NCBI GenBank assembly: GCA_040880125.1 | Contig: JBBDJB010000054.1 | Coordinates: 62,001-126,000 of the forward strand | DNA: 64,000 nucleotides | Source: JBBDJB01 sp040880125 | Lineage (GTDB): Bacteria; Planctomycetota; Planctomycetia; Pirellulales; JBBDJB01 | Reading direction: 5' to 3' | In this document: positions 62,360-64,000 of the stretch, piece by piece | Layout: each line of letters begins with the position of its first letter | Numbering within the stretch: position 1 is the stretch's first letter | Translations under genes and position numbers: made by a program | Notes under the pieces: model-generated | Told to the model about the DNA's origin: nothing | What the model saw: only the letters and a program-made list of their open reading frames with translations | Database searches by the model: none

Positions 62360-64000
62360 TTACACCCTCCCCGCTTGCTGCAGTGCGTCCAGGACGCGTT
62401 GTGGAGTCAAGGGAAGAACCGGCACGCGTACCCCCAGGGCATTGGCAACGGCGTTAGAGATCGCCGCGCCGCCGCTGATGACCGGCGGCTCGCCCAGGCC
62501 GATCACACCGCGCTGGCGTTGATCGTCCGGTTCGTACAGTTCGACCACGATTTCACCGATGTCGCCCAGCCGTGGCAGCTTGTACTCCGCCATATTGGCG
62601 TTGAGGAAAGCGCCGGTCTGCGGATCGATGATCCGCTGCTCGAACAGGGCATAGGCGATGGTCATGATCGCCGCTCCGTAGATCTGGCTGGCCGCGGTCA
62701 GGCGGTTGACGATCAAGCCCATGTCCTGCACCAGGACATACTTTTTCATTTTCACGACGCCCGTCTCGCGGTCGACTGCCACGTGGGCCATCTGCACGCC
62801 GCCCACGTTCGAGCTGGAAAGCGGGCTCTCCTCGCCGCGGCGGTAGTTGGCCGTCACTTCCAGCGGCTGCATACCCAAGAGGCCGCAGGCCTCCTTCCAG
62901 GAGAGGCTTTTGTCCGGCGCGTCGTTGGAGCGGATGCGGCCGTCGACCGCTTCGAGCGACTCGGGTGTGACCTCCAGCCGCTCGGCCACGCGCTGCGAGA
63001 GCTCCCACAGCGCGTCGTGCGCGGCGCGGCGATGCGATTCGCTGATCGCGCCGATCGTGGTGCTTCCGCCGGAGGCTCCGGAGAAAGGATAAGTGGAGCG
63101 TCCGATGTTCACCTTCACCGCGTCGATCGGCAGACCGAGCGTCTCGGCCACCAAGATGGCACACGCGGTCCGCGTGCCGGTGCCCAGCTCCTGAGTGCCG
63201 CAGAACGACTCGACGCCGCCGTCGGGATGAATGCGAACCGTGCACGAAGACGTATTGGCGGTGCCGCCCCACGTGTGCAGGGCCATGCCGAGGCCCTCGA
63301 CGATCGATCCGTTGGCCTCGCCTTTGCCGTGCGGATGCCACTTGGCTTTCCAATCGATCAGCCGCGCGGCGACGTTCATCTGATCGGCGTACAGATCGGC
63401 GAAACCGTTGGAGGCGTTGGGCAGGTTCGCCATGAAGACGTCGAAGCTGTCCTTGCCCATCTTGGCGGCCAAATCGTCAATCGCCGTGTGCGTGATCGAG
63501 CATCCTTGCGGATGGTTGGGCGCCCGCCACGCCCGGGCAGGCCCGGTGTTGGTGGCGATGTTGGTTGCCAGCCGCCGATAGTTCTTCGGCTCCAGCACAT
63601 ACGGAATTACGCCCTGGCTGACCGCGCCGCCTTGAAAGCCGCCGGTTCCCCAGTGGTGCGAATCCCACACGGTGATGACGCCGTTCTCGTCCGCCCCGAG
63701 CTTGACCTTGATGTAACCGGACGGCCGGCAGCCGGCGTCCTGCAGCTCGTGGTCGCGGTCGAGCATGAACTTCACCGGGCGGCCCGTCTTGCGGGAGATC
63801 TCCGCGGCCGCAATACCCCAGTAGTCGGGCGCGAACTTGCTGCCGAAACCGCCGCCGATGTAGTCGCAGATCACGTCCACGTCGTCGGCCGTAATCTGCA
63901 AGTCGCCGGCAAAGCCTTCGTCCGAGCCGGAGACATTTTGCGTCGACAGGTAGGCGATCAGCTTATCGCCCTCCCAGTAGACCGTGCTGCCGTGCGGCTC
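62360..64000 (-). CDS. Molybdopterin-binding subunit of a xanthine-dehydrogenase-family enzyme (5' end outside the window)
   Basis: 546 residues are visible and the frame is open to the window edge, so the start and the N-terminal domain are missing. The Mo-domain pattern is clear: DVICDYIGGGFGSKFAPDYW (Mo-cofactor loop), ARAWRAPNHPQG, GTQELGTGTRTA and the catalytic Glu in VIGLGEPPVISGGA. The fold matches CoxL/XdhA-type hydroxylases. The FAD gene starts 3 bases beyond its stop. The small 2Fe-2S subunit is presumably upstream. Substrate unknown. Confidence 0.92.
   Translation of the reverse strand, partial: EPHGSTVYWEGDKLIAYLSTQNVSGSDEGFAGDLQITADDVDVICDYIGGGFGSKFAPDYWGIAAAEISRKTGRPVKFMLDRDHELQDAGCRPSGYIKVKLGADENGVITVWDSHHWGTGGFQGGAVSQGVIPYVLEPKNYRRLATNIATNTGPARAWRAPNHPQGCSITHTAIDDLAAKMGKDSFDVFMANLPNASNGFADLYADQMNVAARLIDWKAKWHPHGKGEANGSIVEGLGMALHTWGGTANTSSCTVRIHPDGGVESFCGTQELGTGTRTACAILVAETLGLPIDAVKVNIGRSTYPFSGASGGSTTIGAISESHRRAAHDALWELSQRVAERLEVTPESLEAVDGRIRSNDAPDKSLSWKEACGLLGMQPLEVTANYRRGEESPLSSSNVGGVQMAHVAVDRETGVVKMKKYVLVQDMGLIVNRLTAASQIYGAAIMTIAYALFEQRIIDPQTGAFLNANMAEYKLPRLGDIGEIVVELYEPDDQRQRGVIGLGEPPVISGGAAISNAVANALGVRVPVLPLTPQRVLDALQQAGRV

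Overview
The window looks like a chromosome segment from a planctomycete, most likely Pirellulales-like. The evidence is a high-GC genome with many exported proteins of planctomycete type (a DUF1080 two-domain protein, a DUF4185/BNR-like pair, a BSP-type metallopeptidase, Gfo/Idh oxidoreductase, S9 and amidase enzymes with Tat or Sec signals), a Planctomycetes-Verrucomicrobia (PVM) type bacterial microcompartment (BMC) locus, and many short palindromic repeats between genes. No rRNA, tRNA, CRISPR array, phage or complete insertion sequence was seen.

Layout. 1-5346: a truncated Ig/PKD-like protein, an exported HExxH peptidase, and a minus-strand lysine-catabolism pair (saccharopine/lysine dehydrogenase-like protein plus ALDH7-type semialdehyde dehydrogenase). 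A possible VOC-fold enzyme diverges from this pair. 7228-22790: exported thioredoxin-like and PIG-L proteins, then housekeeping genes asnB, glgC, guaB, an FmdB zinc ribbon, ileS and purN. 23109-32288: the BMC locus, all on the plus strand: DeoR regulator, PduL, two BMC-H, acetate kinase, BMC-P, CoA-acylating aldehyde dehydrogenase, BMC-P, an unassigned cargo-like protein, BMC-P, class II aldolase and an LDH/MDH-family dehydrogenase. 32312-38078: a nucleotidyltransferase-HD protein, a type II restriction-modification pair with a XhoI/PaeR7I-like nuclease, a conserved hypothetical gene and a comM-like ATPase. 38301-60516: mostly exported enzymes and lipoproteins plus an APC permease and a CDF metal transporter. 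61137-64000: a molybdenum hydroxylase set (Mo subunit cut by the window end, an FAD subunit with a four-Cys insert, and a 76-residue Cys-rich protein).

How the genes work together. In PVM-type compartments fuculose- or rhamnulose-phosphate is cleaved by the aldolase to lactaldehyde plus dihydroxyacetone phosphate. Lactaldehyde is oxidised to an acyl-CoA by the aldehyde dehydrogenase, PduL makes the acyl-phosphate, and AckA recovers ATP. The LDH/MDH-family protein presumably recycles NADH. Helical tails resembling encapsulation peptides are visible on PduL, the aldehyde dehydrogenase, the aldolase and the unassigned protein, so all four are probable cargo.

The least ordinary feature of the DNA is a set of about seven families of short inverted repeats (called A to G below). 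They sit between genes, crowd inside the BMC operon, and in two places are read as protein: inside an S9 peptidase gene and at the C-terminus of a lipoprotein. Function calls come from reading motifs by eye; no database search was run.
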